Below, one piece after another: positions 16,394 through 24,320 of a stretch of DNA of 64,000 nucleotides. The notes beneath the pieces were generated by a model. It was not told the DNA's origin and made no database searches. It saw only the letters and a list, made by a program, of their open reading frames with translations. A program made the translations under genes and the position numbers. Position 1 is the stretch's first letter, and every line of letters starts with the position of its first letter. Source of the DNA: DASRHK01 sp963776465 (GTDB lineage: Bacteria > Pseudomonadota > Gammaproteobacteria > Nevskiales > Nevskiaceae). The stretch covers positions 496,001-560,000 of the forward strand of contig CAVZMV010000002.1 in NCBI GenBank assembly GCA_963776465.1, given 5' to 3'.

Positions 16394-17281
16394 TCAGGTC
16401 TTGGCGCGCCGCGCCCTAGGATGCGCCGCGTCGTAGACCTTCGCCAAGCGATTGAAATCCAGGTGCGTGTAGATCTGCGTCGTCGACAGGTTGGCGTGGC
16501 CGAGCAGCTCCTGCACCGCCCGCAGGTCGCCGCTCTCCTCGAGCATGTGCGTGGCGAAGGAATGGCGCAGCTGGTGCGGATGCAGCCCCCCGTCGAGCCC
16601 GGCGGCGCGGGCCCAGGCGCGCAGGCGCTGCTGCACGCTGCGCGCGGACAGGCGTGCGCCGTCGCGCCCGACGAACAGCGCGGGTTCACCGTCGGCAGCA
16701 AGCAAGGCGCGCTCGCGCTGCCAGCGCTGCAGCGCGGCGATGGCTTTGCGACCGACCGGCACGATCCGGGTCTTGCTGCCCTTGCCGACGACCCGCAGCT
16801 CGCGGCCGCCGCCGCCCAGGCAGTCCGCATCCAGGGCTACCAGCTCCGAGAGCCGCAGGCCCGACGAATAGAACAGCTCGGCGATCGCCTGGTCGCGCAG
16901 ACCGAGCGAACCAGTGGCGGGCCGATCCAGCGCTGCGATCAGCGAATCCTTCTCCACCGTCCTGGGCAGCACGCGCGCCTTCTTCGGCGCCCTGACTTCC
17001 GCGGCCGGGTTGGCGGTAAGCCGACCGCGGTTGAGCTGATCGCGCAGGAACGCGCGCAGGCTCGAGAGCATGCGCTGCGTGCTGGCCGCCGACAGGCCGC
17101 GCCGTCGCAGCGTGGCGAGCCAGCCGCGGACCGTGTGCGTGGTGATGGCGGCGATGTCGGCGTCGCCTGCGTGCGCGGCGAAGTCGTGGAGATCGCGCGC
17201 TGCTGCCTTGAGCGTGTGCGGCGACAGGCGCCGCTCGTGCTTGAGGTGCTGGAGATATTCGGCGATGCGCGCCTGCAGCAC
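16394..17281 (-). CDS. xerC: Tyrosine recombinase XerC
   Basis: Site-specific recombinase that, with XerD and FtsK, resolves chromosome dimers at dif. The 295-aa protein has the SAM-like N-terminal domain (residues 1-90) and the catalytic domain with the full set of active residues: Arg in SSGLRLSEL, Lys in VVGKGSKTR, HPHQLRHSFATH (H-x-x-R), LLGHANLSTTQIYTH with the second His and catalytic Tyr. The GTG start at 17281 lies 12 bases after the DUF484 stop. The order dapF-DUF484-xerC is a conserved gammaproteobacterial operon and separates this gene from XerD, which has a different context. Confidence 0.95.
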   Translation of the reverse strand: MLQARIAEYLQHLKHERRLSPHTLKAAARDLHDFAAHAGDADIAAITTHTVRGWLATLRRRGLSAASTQRMLSSLRAFLRDQLNRGRLTANPAAEVRAPKKARVLPRTVEKDSLIAALDRPATGSLGLRDQAIAELFYSSGLRLSELVALDADCLGGGGRELRVVGKGSKTRIVPVGRKAIAALQRWQRERALLAADGEPALFVGRDGARLSARSVQQRLRAWARAAGLDGGLHPHQLRHSFATHMLEESGDLRAVQELLGHANLSTTQIYTHLDFNRLAKVYDAAHPRARRAKT

Positions 17282-17293
17282 GTACAGCTTCGG

Positions 17294-18013
17294 TCAGCCC
17301 AGGCGCGCGCGGATCGCGGCGGAGACGAGTTCCGCCGTCATCTCCAGGAACAGCTTGCCCTGGCGCGGCTGGAAGCGGTCGGCCTCGGTGCTGGCCAGCA
17401 CCAGCATGCCCAGGTTGTTCTCCTTCTCCAGCGGCAAGATCGCGGCCGAAAGCAGGGGCTTCTTGGCGTCGGGGAAGAACAGCGCCGCCTTGTCGGCCTC
17501 GATCGGCCCGCATTCGATCAGCCGCGTGCGGAAGAAGTTGTCGTAGGCCTTGACCACCGGGTTGTGCGAATCCAGCCGATGCAGCCCTTCGATGTCCTGG
17601 CGGCGGATGACCTTGGACTGCACGCCGAGATAGACCGCGTCGATGTCGAAGTCGTCGCGCATGCAGCGGGCCAGCCCTGCGACGACCATCGCCAGCGTCG
17701 GCGCGGCGAGCAGGGTGCGAGCCAGACGCTGGACGCTCGAGGCGCGCAGCTCGTTGTCACGGGCGATCTGCGTGAGCTGGTTGTGCCGATCCTCCAGGCG
17801 CTGGGCGCGTCCGCGCAGCACCTCGACCTGGCGCTCGATCAGAGATACCGCCGCGCCGGCCGCGTGCCGCAGCTCGAGCGACTCGAGCAGGTGCGGGTGG
17901 CGCGCGAGGAAATCCGGATGATCCTTCAGGTAAGCGGCGACGTCGTCGTCGGTCAATCGTGCGGGTTCCAGCGGCAGCTGCGCGGACTGCGCAGCCTTCT
18001 TCACCTCGGCCAT
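17294..18013 (-). CDS. DUF484 family protein
   Basis: A 239-aa cytoplasmic protein of the DUF484 (YigA-type) family, structurally GAF-like, with no established biochemical function. The N-terminus contains the recognisable LTDDDVAAYLKDHPDFLARHP, followed by a coiled segment (SLIERQVEVLRGRAQRLEDR) and a GAF-like domain ending RQGKLFLEMTAELVSAAI; all are family features. I place the start at ATG 18013, overlapping the dapF stop by 13 bases; longer in-frame starts run through dapF. It sits in its conserved place between dapF and xerC, so a link with recombination or cell-wall metabolism is often assumed but not demonstrated. Confidence 0.92.
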   Translation of the reverse strand: MAEVKKAAQSAQLPLEPARLTDDDVAAYLKDHPDFLARHPHLLESLELRHAAGAAVSLIERQVEVLRGRAQRLEDRHNQLTQIARDNELRASSVQRLARTLLAAPTLAMVVAGLARCMRDDFDIDAVYLGVQSKVIRRQDIEGLHRLDSHNPVVKAYDNFFRTRLIECGPIEADKAALFFPDAKKPLLSAAILPLEKENNLGMLVLASTEADRFQPRQGKLFLEMTAELVSAAIRARLG

Positions 18014-18840
18014 TCCATCTCCCCCTCGAACACCGTTTCTGCGGGGCCGCCCAGGAACAGCGGCTCGCCCTCCCCCGCCCACTCCACCACCAGCGTGCCG
18101 CCCCTTACCGCCACCTCGACGCTGGCGTCGACACTCTCCCACATTCTAGCCACGGCGACAGCCGCGCAGGCGCCGCTGCCGCACGCGAGCGTCTCGCCGG
18201 CGCCGCGCTCGTACACACGCAAGCGCACGCGGCCGCGATCCACGATCTGAAGGAAGCCGACGTTGACCCGTTCCGGGAACGCCGGATGGTGCTGCAGGGC
18301 CTCGCCGATCTGCGCGACCGGGGCGCTGTCCACGTCCGAGACTTTCAGCACCGCGTGCGGATTGCCCATGCTCGCAGCGCCGATCTCCAGCACGTCGCCG
18401 CTGTCCAGCGTGACGCTGTAGCAAAGCGCGCGCGCCGCGGCACTGAAAGGAAGATCGCGGGGCTCGAAGCGCGGGGCGCCCATGTCGACGCGCACGCGGC
18501 CGTCCCCGGACACGTGCAGCTCGATGGCCGAGGTCTTGGTCTTCAGACGGATGCGATCTTTGCTGCTCAACCCGTGGCTGACGATGAAGCGGCCGACGCA
18601 GCGCGCGCCGTTGCCCGACATGCCCGACTCGCTGCCATCGGCGTTGTAGATGCGGTAGCCGAAGTCGATGCCGGGCTCGGACGCCGCGTCCACCACGGCG
18701 ATCTGATCGCAGCCGACACCGAAGCGCCGGTCCGCGATGGCAGCGAGCTGCTGCGGCGTCGGCGCGAACGCCTGGCGCGTCGCGTCGATCACCACGAAGT
18801 CGTTGCCGGCGCCCTGCATCTTGGTGAACTTGAGCTTCAT
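18001..18840 (-). CDS. dapF: Diaminopimelate epimerase
   Basis: Converts LL- to meso-diaminopimelate in lysine and peptidoglycan synthesis, by a PLP-independent two-cysteine mechanism. The 279-aa protein starts KMQGAGNDFVVID, and contains both catalytic cysteines: NGARC (near residue 80) and ACGSGACAA (near 220), plus GNPHAVL. Its start codon shares a base with the TGA of the upstream outer-membrane protein gene (TGATG), so it is translationally coupled to that gene, and its end overlaps the DUF484 start. Confidence 0.96.
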   Translation of the reverse strand: MKLKFTKMQGAGNDFVVIDATRQAFAPTPQQLAAIADRRFGVGCDQIAVVDAASEPGIDFGYRIYNADGSESGMSGNGARCVGRFIVSHGLSSKDRIRLKTKTSAIELHVSGDGRVRVDMGAPRFEPRDLPFSAAARALCYSVTLDSGDVLEIGAASMGNPHAVLKVSDVDSAPVAQIGEALQHHPAFPERVNVGFLQIVDRGRVRLRVYERGAGETLACGSGACAAVAVARMWESVDASVEVAVRGGTLVVEWAGEGEPLFLGGPAETVFEGEMEWPR

Positions 18841-19793
18841 CAGAAGCGATAGCCGAGCGCCAGCCTTACGCGAAAGCCAGCCGTGGTCTGCAGCGCGCTG
18901 TTGTACTGCTGGACGGGAAAGAGCGCGGCCAGATCGACGGCGTAGCGGTTCTCGCCGGTGAGCAGCGCGCGCGGCCCTACCATCACGATGCCGCTGTGCG
19001 TGTCGTCGAGCTCCACGCCACCGAGATCGTCGTACTCCTTGTATTCGCCTTCGACCGCGGCTTGCAGCGCAAGCGTGGCGTCGTCCCGCAACATCAGGTA
19101 GCCGCCGGCCGCGACCGACCAGATCAGATCGTCGCCGTAGCGATACTCGAAATCTCCCTTCCGCCGATAGGCGTATTGCAGGTCCGCGGCGGCGGTCCAG
19201 CGCTGGATGCGCCCATAGGTGGACGCTCCGAGCAGCACGTCGACGGAACCGCTGCCGAGCGCGAGGTCGTGGCCGTGGATGCCGTTGTGATCGCCCTCCT
19301 CGTGCTTGGAGACGGAATGCGGGATTTCCTCCTGCAGCCGGCGGGTATCGCCGGTCGGCAGCTTCACTCCCGCATGCAGACGGACGCTGAGCGTCGTCGC
19401 CTCCGCCCGATGCAGCAAAGGGGTGAGCTGCCCGACGAGGCTCACGTCCCCAAGCCCGTCCTCGCGCCCCTCTTCCAGGGCATTGCCCAGGGGCCGCTCG
19501 TAGGAGCGAATGATGTAGGGAATGCTGACCTGCACGCCCCAGCGCTCGGAAAAGCCGTAACCCGCAACCAGCTGGGTCACGGAGCTGTCGAGGTATTGGC
19601 CCTCGTCATCGTCGACGGGTTCGCCCTCGCGACGCAGTTCGTCATAACGGGTGAACTGCTGGGCGACGGCGCCGTACAGTCCGTCGCCATGGCCCAGCGC
19701 CTGGTTGGCGGAGTGCACGGCACAGAGGTCGCAAGCGAGCGTCGCGCTGCTGGCCGCGAAGGCTGCTGCTGCGAAGACTAGTCGTGCGTGCAT
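18840..19793 (-). CDS. Predicted outer-membrane beta-barrel protein, CDLCAV-type
   Basis: A 317-aa protein with a Sec signal peptide (MHARLVFAAAAFAASSATLA) and a mature part starting CDLCAVHSANQ. The rest alternates hydrophobic and polar residues (SERWGVQVSIPYII, LSVRLHAGVKLPTGDT, RYAVDLAALFPVQQYN) and ends LALGYRF with a terminal Phe, the usual signature of an outer-membrane barrel. The Cys-x-x-Cys pair at the mature N-terminus could bind metal or form a disulfide. It resembles the group of metal- or aromatic-related OM transporters but I cannot name a substrate. It overlaps the dapF start, and is divergent from a GFA-type protein gene. Confidence 0.7.
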   Translation of the reverse strand: MHARLVFAAAAFAASSATLACDLCAVHSANQALGHGDGLYGAVAQQFTRYDELRREGEPVDDDEGQYLDSSVTQLVAGYGFSERWGVQVSIPYIIRSYERPLGNALEEGREDGLGDVSLVGQLTPLLHRAEATTLSVRLHAGVKLPTGDTRRLQEEIPHSVSKHEEGDHNGIHGHDLALGSGSVDVLLGASTYGRIQRWTAAADLQYAYRRKGDFEYRYGDDLIWSVAAGGYLMLRDDATLALQAAVEGEYKEYDDLGGVELDDTHSGIVMVGPRALLTGENRYAVDLAALFPVQQYNSALQTTAGFRVRLALGYRF

Positions 19794-19836
19794 GGAGGGA
19801 CGGCTGAAGCGATGGCCGCGCATGTTAACTTGGGGC

Positions 19837-20232
19837 ATGGCCAAGATCACGCATGAGGGTGGCTGCCATTGCGGTGCGGTGCGCTTCCAAGTGCGCGCAC
19901 CGGCCAAGGTCCTGGTGCAGCGCTGCAACTGCTCGATGTGCGCCAAGACCGGGTTCGAGCATCTGATCGTCCCCGCCGCCGAGTTCACGCTGGTCTCCGG
20001 CGAGGACGCGCTCACCACCTACACGTTCAACACCGGCGTCGCCAAGCACCGGTTCTGCAAGGTGTGCGGCGTGAAGTCGTTCTACGTGCCGCGCTCCAAT
20101 CCCGACGGCTACTCGGTGAACCTGCGCTGCATCGATGCCGGCACGATCGAGGAAGTGATTTACGAGGACTTCGACGGCCAGAACTGGGAGAAGTCGGGCG
20201 CGAGCCTGGCGCATCTGTCCAAACCGGCGTGA
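19837..20232 (+). CDS. GFA (CENP-V/DUF636) family zinc protein
   Basis: A 131-aa cytoplasmic protein of the glutathione-dependent formaldehyde-activating-enzyme-like family. It contains the two zinc sites in the expected order: GGCHCGAVRF, CNCSMCAKTG and HRFCKVCGVKSFY. The family founder reacts formaldehyde with glutathione, but most small members such as this one are unproven in that reaction. ATG at 19837 is chosen because upstream in-frame sequence overlaps the divergent gene. It is followed by a palindromic repeat and the convergent hydrolase gene, so it is monocistronic. Confidence 0.88.
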   Translation: MAKITHEGGCHCGAVRFQVRAPAKVLVQRCNCSMCAKTGFEHLIVPAAEFTLVSGEDALTTYTFNTGVAKHRFCKVCGVKSFYVPRSNPDGYSVNLRCIDAGTIEEVIYEDFDGQNWEKSGASLAHLSKPA

Positions 20233-20247
20233 AGGCGCGGGCTGCGC

Positions 20248-20355
20248 CGGGTCTGTCGGTTGAGTTCGGCGGGGGCGTCGGGCGCCAGGGATGGCGCACG
20301 TCGAGCTAAACGGAGCTTTTTAGGCGTCCCCCGTCGGACTCAACCGGCAGACCCG
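20248..20355. repeat. Dispersed palindromic repeat, family 1, copy 2
   Basis: Inverted arms at 20248-20275 and 20328-20355 pair over 28 positions with three mismatches. The segment 20264-20306 matches the reverse complement of 14231-14273 at 42 of 43 positions, including GCGCCAGGGATGGCGC. The other part of the loop differs from copy 1. It fills the gap between two convergent genes (GFA protein and dehalogenase-like hydrolase), which is the same setting as copy 1. Confidence 0.85.
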
Positions 20356-20359
20356 CAGA

Positions 20360-21250
20360 CTAGGTCTTCACAAACTCCAGCAACCGCTTCGCCAGCTCGT
20401 CGCCGCGGTCCTCCTGCACGAAGTGCCCGCCCCAGATGCGCTCGTGCGGCTGGCCCTTGGCGCCCGGCACTTGCGCGATCAGCGGCTTGTCGGCGCGGCC
20501 CAGGATCGGATCGTTCTTGCCGAACACGCACAGGAACGGCTTCTCCCACTTGCCCAGCGCGTCCCAGGCCGCGCGATTGGCCGGCACCGCCGGATCGGAC
20601 TCCTCCGTCGGCACCAGCCGTGGAAAAGCGCGCGCCGCGGCCTTGAACTCCGAGCTCGGATACGGCGCGTCGTAGGCGGCGATCTCGTCGGGCGAGAGCT
20701 TGGTGACGCAGCCGTTGTTGACGATCTTGCCGATCGGGAACCAGGGCGAATACGTGGCGAACGCGCGCCAGAGCTTGAACGCCATGTTCGCCGGCTGCTG
20801 GGCCGTCGGCAGGAAGCCGTTGGACACCATGATGCGGGCGAAGCGATCGCTGTTCTCCATCGCCAGGCGCAAGCCGACGAGCGATCCCCAGTCCTGGCAG
20901 AACAGCGTGATGCTCTGCAGATCCAGCTTCTCGATGAACTGCTTCATCCAGGCGACGTGGCCTGCGTAGCTGTAGTCCGCCATCGACGGCAGCTTGTCGG
21001 ACTTGCCGAATCCGATGAAGTCGGGCGCGATCACGCGCAGGCCACCGGCGGCGAGCGGCGCGCTCATCTTGCGATACAGATAGCTCCAGGTCGGCTCGCC
21101 GTGCAGCAGCAGGATCGGCCGGGCGGTGCTCAAGCCCTCGTCGAGGTAGTGCATCCGCAGACCGTTGAGGTCCATGTAATGCGGCTCGAAGCTGTAGCCC
21201 GGCAGGCTGTTGAACCGCGACTCGGGCGTGCGCAGGATGGCGTCGCTCAC
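20360..21250 (-). CDS. Haloalkane dehalogenase-like alpha/beta hydrolase
   Basis: A 296-aa hydrolase of the DhlA/DhmA type (haloalkane dehalogenase subfamily I). The oxyanion and halide-binding loop HGEPTWSYLYRKM (Glu52), the nucleophile elbow CQDWGSLVGLR with Asp120 followed by Trp121, an Asp in FGKNDP, and the catalytic His276 in GGHFVQED are all present, so a hydrolytic Asp-based mechanism is likely. Whether the natural substrate is a haloalkane, an epoxide or a lipid-derived compound cannot be told. The GTG start (21250) overlaps the WS/DGAT stop by four bases (GTGA), suggesting coupled translation and a lipid-related role. It ends five bases from a palindromic repeat. Confidence 0.85.
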   Translation of the reverse strand: MSDAILRTPESRFNSLPGYSFEPHYMDLNGLRMHYLDEGLSTARPILLLHGEPTWSYLYRKMSAPLAAGGLRVIAPDFIGFGKSDKLPSMADYSYAGHVAWMKQFIEKLDLQSITLFCQDWGSLVGLRLAMENSDRFARIMVSNGFLPTAQQPANMAFKLWRAFATYSPWFPIGKIVNNGCVTKLSPDEIAAYDAPYPSSEFKAAARAFPRLVPTEESDPAVPANRAAWDALGKWEKPFLCVFGKNDPILGRADKPLIAQVPGAKGQPHERIWGGHFVQEDRGDELAKRLLEFVKT

Positions 21251-22641
21251 GCGGCTCTCCTGCCCCGCTTCTTCGGGCCCGCCAGCGTTTCCTCCAGCTC
21301 GTCGAGGGCCTCGCCCGTGTAGACGGCGAGCCTCTGCACGTGCGGTACCGAGCTGCGGCAGGCGGTGAAGCTCCAGTCGATGCGGTCGGCGTAGGAGATG
21401 ACGGTGATGTTCAGCGCCTGGCCGTCGAAGATCAGCGACACCGGATAGACCGCTTCCATCTCGGCGCCGTTGAAGTAGAGCTTGTTCTTCGGGCCCGGCA
21501 CGTTGGAGACGACGACGTTGAACATCGGCTTCCTCACATTGATGCGGCCGGTGAGCTGCCCGACCATGAACGGCAGCATGATCAGCGTCGTGTAATGCGT
21601 GATCGCCGCGCGCGGCATGCTCTGCAGGTGCTCCTTGCCGCGCGTCGTCGATGCGCGAATCGCTTCGAGCCGCGCCTTGACGTCCGGAACGTCGGTGGCG
21701 AGCGTCGCCAGCATCGTGCTGATGGCGTTGCCGCCGCCCTCGCTGTCGTCCTTGGGCCGCACCGACACCGGCAGGTTGGCGACCAGGGGTTTCTCCGGCA
21801 GCGCGTTCATCTCGATCAGGTAACGCCGCAGCGCACCGCCGCAGATGGTGAGGACGACGTCGTTGAGCGTGCACTCGGCTTGCTGCGCGAGCTTCTTGTA
21901 TCGCGCCAGATCGTGGGTCTGCGTGGCGACGCGGCGCTGCGCAGTGACGCGCGTGTTCAGCACGCTCGGCGGCGCCGAGAACGGACCGATGAGCGCGTCG
22001 TCCGGCCGCTTGCGCGCCGAGCGCATGGTGCGCAGTCCCTTGAAGGCGCCGGGCAGCGCGCTGAACTGCTCGCGCAGCTGCTCCAGCGGGCTCACGGGCA
22101 CGCGCTCCGGACGCGGCACCCTGGGAATCGGCCGCGACCAGGGCGGCGGTACGTCTTCGTACTCCGGATCCTCGGACAGGGTCGACTGGATGATGCGCAC
22201 CGCGGCCATGCCGTCGAGCAGTGAGTGGTGCGCCTTGATGTACAGCGCGAAGCGGTTGTTCTCCAGCCCCTCGATGACGTGGCACTCCCACAGGGGCCGC
22301 GTCTTGTCGAGCGGAATGGAGTGCAGGCGCGAGATCAGCACGCCGAGCTCGCGCTCGCCGCCCGGCGCCGGCAGCGCCGAGTGCCGCAGGTGATAGTCGA
22401 TCTCGACGTCACGGACGACTTCCCAGGCGGGAGCGACCTTGGCCAGCGCCCCGCGCGCGAGGCGATAGTTGAACGGCGGCGTCGTCACCGGGAAGCTGCG
22501 CAGATAAGCGACGAACTTCTGCATGAAATCGCCGGGTGCGTCCTTGGGCAGCCGGAAGATCTGCAGGCCCGCCACCTGCATCGCGGTTTCCGGTGATTCC
22601 ACCAGCAGCCACGAGGCGTCCAGCATGTTCAGACGTTTCAT
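21247..22641 (-). CDS. Wax ester synthase/diacylglycerol acyltransferase (WS/DGAT)
   Basis: Acyl-CoA-dependent acyltransferase that makes wax esters or triacylglycerols for storage, or related ester lipids. The 464-aa protein carries the catalytic motif HHSLLDGMA (HH at 138-139, Asp143) and the family motifs NDVVLTICGGALRRYL and FNVVVSNVPGPKNKLY in the C-terminal half. The length is normal. It is coupled to a dehalogenase-like hydrolase gene and divergent from a fatty aldehyde dehydrogenase gene; a FadE and its TetR regulator lie further along, so this is a lipid and hydrocarbon metabolism neighbourhood. Substrate preference (alcohol or diacylglycerol) is not visible in sequence. Confidence 0.93.
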   Translation of the reverse strand: MKRLNMLDASWLLVESPETAMQVAGLQIFRLPKDAPGDFMQKFVAYLRSFPVTTPPFNYRLARGALAKVAPAWEVVRDVEIDYHLRHSALPAPGGERELGVLISRLHSIPLDKTRPLWECHVIEGLENNRFALYIKAHHSLLDGMAAVRIIQSTLSEDPEYEDVPPPWSRPIPRVPRPERVPVSPLEQLREQFSALPGAFKGLRTMRSARKRPDDALIGPFSAPPSVLNTRVTAQRRVATQTHDLARYKKLAQQAECTLNDVVLTICGGALRRYLIEMNALPEKPLVANLPVSVRPKDDSEGGGNAISTMLATLATDVPDVKARLEAIRASTTRGKEHLQSMPRAAITHYTTLIMLPFMVGQLTGRINVRKPMFNVVVSNVPGPKNKLYFNGAEMEAVYPVSLIFDGQALNITVISYADRIDWSFTACRSSVPHVQRLAVYTGEALDELEETLAGPKKRGRRAA

Positions 22642-22711
22642 TGTTGGCTCTCCCCCACGTGCGCGTGCCGAAGGATGACAGATGACGGTTTCTGCTGGCC
22701 ATAGCCGGGCG

Positions 22712-22717
22712 TATACT
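22712..22717 (+). promoter_or_regulatory. Candidate -10 box for aldehyde dehydrogenase gene
   Basis: TATACT lies 38 bases upstream of the ATG at 22756 in the 114-base gap between divergent WS/DGAT and aldehyde dehydrogenase genes. A good -35 match at the right spacing is not visible, so activation by a regulator is possible. A GGGGA ribosome site sits ahead of the start. Confidence 0.35.
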
Positions 22718-22755
22718 CGACCGCTCGTTCAATAGGCCGCAACGGGGAACCCCTC

Positions 22756-24201
22756 ATGAACACCGCCGTTTCTTACTTTCCGACGTCCGGTTCGGCTGGC
22801 GAAGCCGAAATCAAGCGTGTTTTCGAGAAACAGCGCGGCACCATGCTGCGGCTGCGCACCTCCACCGCCGAGGAGCGCATCGCCAAGATCAAGCGGCTGA
22901 AGGCCGCCATCCTGCAGCACGCCCCCAGCCTGTACGAAGCCGCCGACAAGGATTTCAAGAAACCGCCGGCGGAGGTCGACGCCAACGAGATCATGACGGT
23001 CGTCGCCGACGCCAACGAGGTCTGCCGGCACCTGAAGAAGTGGATGAAGCCCAAGGGCGTGTGGCCGACCATGGTGATGGGCGGCACCTCCAGCTGGATC
23101 CAGCACGAGCCGCGCGGACGATGCCTGCTGATCTCGCCCTGGAACTTCCCGATCAACCTGACCTTCGGCCCGCTGATGTACGCCATCGGCGCCGGCAACA
23201 CGGTGATGATCAAGCCCTCCGAGATGACGCCGAACATGACCGCCTGGATGGTCAAGATCGTGCGCGAAGTGTTCTCCGAGGACGAGGTCGCGATCTTCGA
23301 GGGCGACGCCATGGTCTCCAGCGCCCTGCTGGCGCTGCCGTTCGATCACATCTTCTTCACGGGCTCGCCCGCGGTCGGCAAGGTGGTGATGGCCGCCGCC
23401 GCCAAGCATCTGGCCAGCGTCACCCTGGAGCTCGGCGGCAAGTCGCCGACCATCATCGACGAGAGCGCCAACCTGGACCTGGCGGCGCGCGTGCTGATGT
23501 GGGGCAAGTTCAACAACAACGGCCAGACCTGCATCGCGCCCGATTACGTCTACGTGCACGAATCGGTGAAGGACGCCTTTGTGCAGAAGTGCCTCGAAGC
23601 CATCAAGCTGTCCTACGGCGCCACGCCGCAGGACCAGATGAACTCGCCGTCACTGGCGCGCGTGGTCAACGAGCGCCACACCAAGCGCGTGAACGCGCTG
23701 CTGCAGGATGCCAAGGCCAAGGGTGCGAAGGTGCTCTGCGGCGACTACGTCAGCGAGAAGGACCACTACGTCGCGCCGACGCTGCTGGAGAACATCCCGG
23801 CCGACGCCAAGATCATGGAGGAGGAGATCTTCGGGCCGCTGCTGCCGATCATGACCTATACCGATCTGGACCAGGTCCTGAAGAGCGTCAACGACGCGCC
23901 CAAGCCGCTCGCGCTCTACATCTGGAGCAAGACCGAAGCGAACATCCAGAAGATTCTCAAGAACACGTCGGCCGGCGGCACCTGCATCAACCATTGCCTG
24001 GTGCACTTCCTGCACGGCAACCTGCCCTTCGGCGGCGTCAACAACTCCGGCATCGGCAACTCGCACGGCTACTTCGGCTTCCGTGCCTTCTCGCACGAAC
24101 GCGCGGTGCTGCGCACCCGCATCATGATGGCGAAGATGCTGTTCCCGCCGTACACCAAGCTGACGCGTACGATGGCGAAGATCATGATGAAGCTGACCTA
24201 A
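22756..24201 (+). CDS. Class-3 (fatty) aldehyde dehydrogenase, AlkH-like
   Basis: NAD(P)-dependent oxidation of aldehydes to carboxylic acids. The 481-aa protein belongs to the ALDH3 group: it contains LISPWNFPINLTFGPL, the catalytic Glu in ELGGKSP, and the nucleophile Cys259 in GQTCIAPDYV, and EEIFGPLLPI. Unlike most ALDH1/2 proteins it has the short N-terminus and the basic hydrophobic C-terminal tail (RIMMAKMLFPPYTKLTRTMA), a membrane-associating feature known from fatty aldehyde dehydrogenases and AlkH. The likely role is conversion of long-chain aldehydes to fatty acids, in line with the adjacent WS/DGAT and FadE genes. Coniferyl aldehyde dehydrogenase is a less likely alternative. Confidence 0.9.
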   Translation: MNTAVSYFPTSGSAGEAEIKRVFEKQRGTMLRLRTSTAEERIAKIKRLKAAILQHAPSLYEAADKDFKKPPAEVDANEIMTVVADANEVCRHLKKWMKPKGVWPTMVMGGTSSWIQHEPRGRCLLISPWNFPINLTFGPLMYAIGAGNTVMIKPSEMTPNMTAWMVKIVREVFSEDEVAIFEGDAMVSSALLALPFDHIFFTGSPAVGKVVMAAAAKHLASVTLELGGKSPTIIDESANLDLAARVLMWGKFNNNGQTCIAPDYVYVHESVKDAFVQKCLEAIKLSYGATPQDQMNSPSLARVVNERHTKRVNALLQDAKAKGAKVLCGDYVSEKDHYVAPTLLENIPADAKIMEEEIFGPLLPIMTYTDLDQVLKSVNDAPKPLALYIWSKTEANIQKILKNTSAGGTCINHCLVHFLHGNLPFGGVNNSGIGNSHGYFGFRAFSHERAVLRTRIMMAKMLFPPYTKLTRTMAKIMMKLT

Positions 24202-24260
24202 GGCTTCGATCGGCGCGTTCGAGCGGCGTCGCAAGAAGCGCGACGCGGCTCAACGCGCCA
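24202..24260. repeat. Dispersed hairpin, family 2, copy A
   Basis: Begins GGCTTCGATCGGCG directly after the stop of the aldehyde dehydrogenase gene. Outer arms at 24212-24224 and 24248-24259 pair with one bulged base; an inner stem GCGTCGC (24226-24232)/GCGACGC (24240-24246) lies inside. A related sequence with the same layout is at 31090-31142. Confidence 0.85.
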
Positions 24261-24274
24261 TCCGCTGTTCTACG

Positions 24275-24300
24275 AAATGCCGCCAGAGATGGCGGCATTT
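24275..24300. terminator. Bidirectional rho-independent terminator
   Basis: A perfect 11-bp stem, AAATGCCGCCA (24275-24285) and TGGCGGCATTT (24290-24300), has a GAGA loop. The stem itself ends in A/T pairs on both sides and a further TTT follows on the plus strand, so it can stop the plus-strand aldehyde dehydrogenase transcript and the convergent fadE transcript. Confidence 0.8.
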
Positions 24301-24320
24301 CGCTTTAAGAAGCCAAAAAA

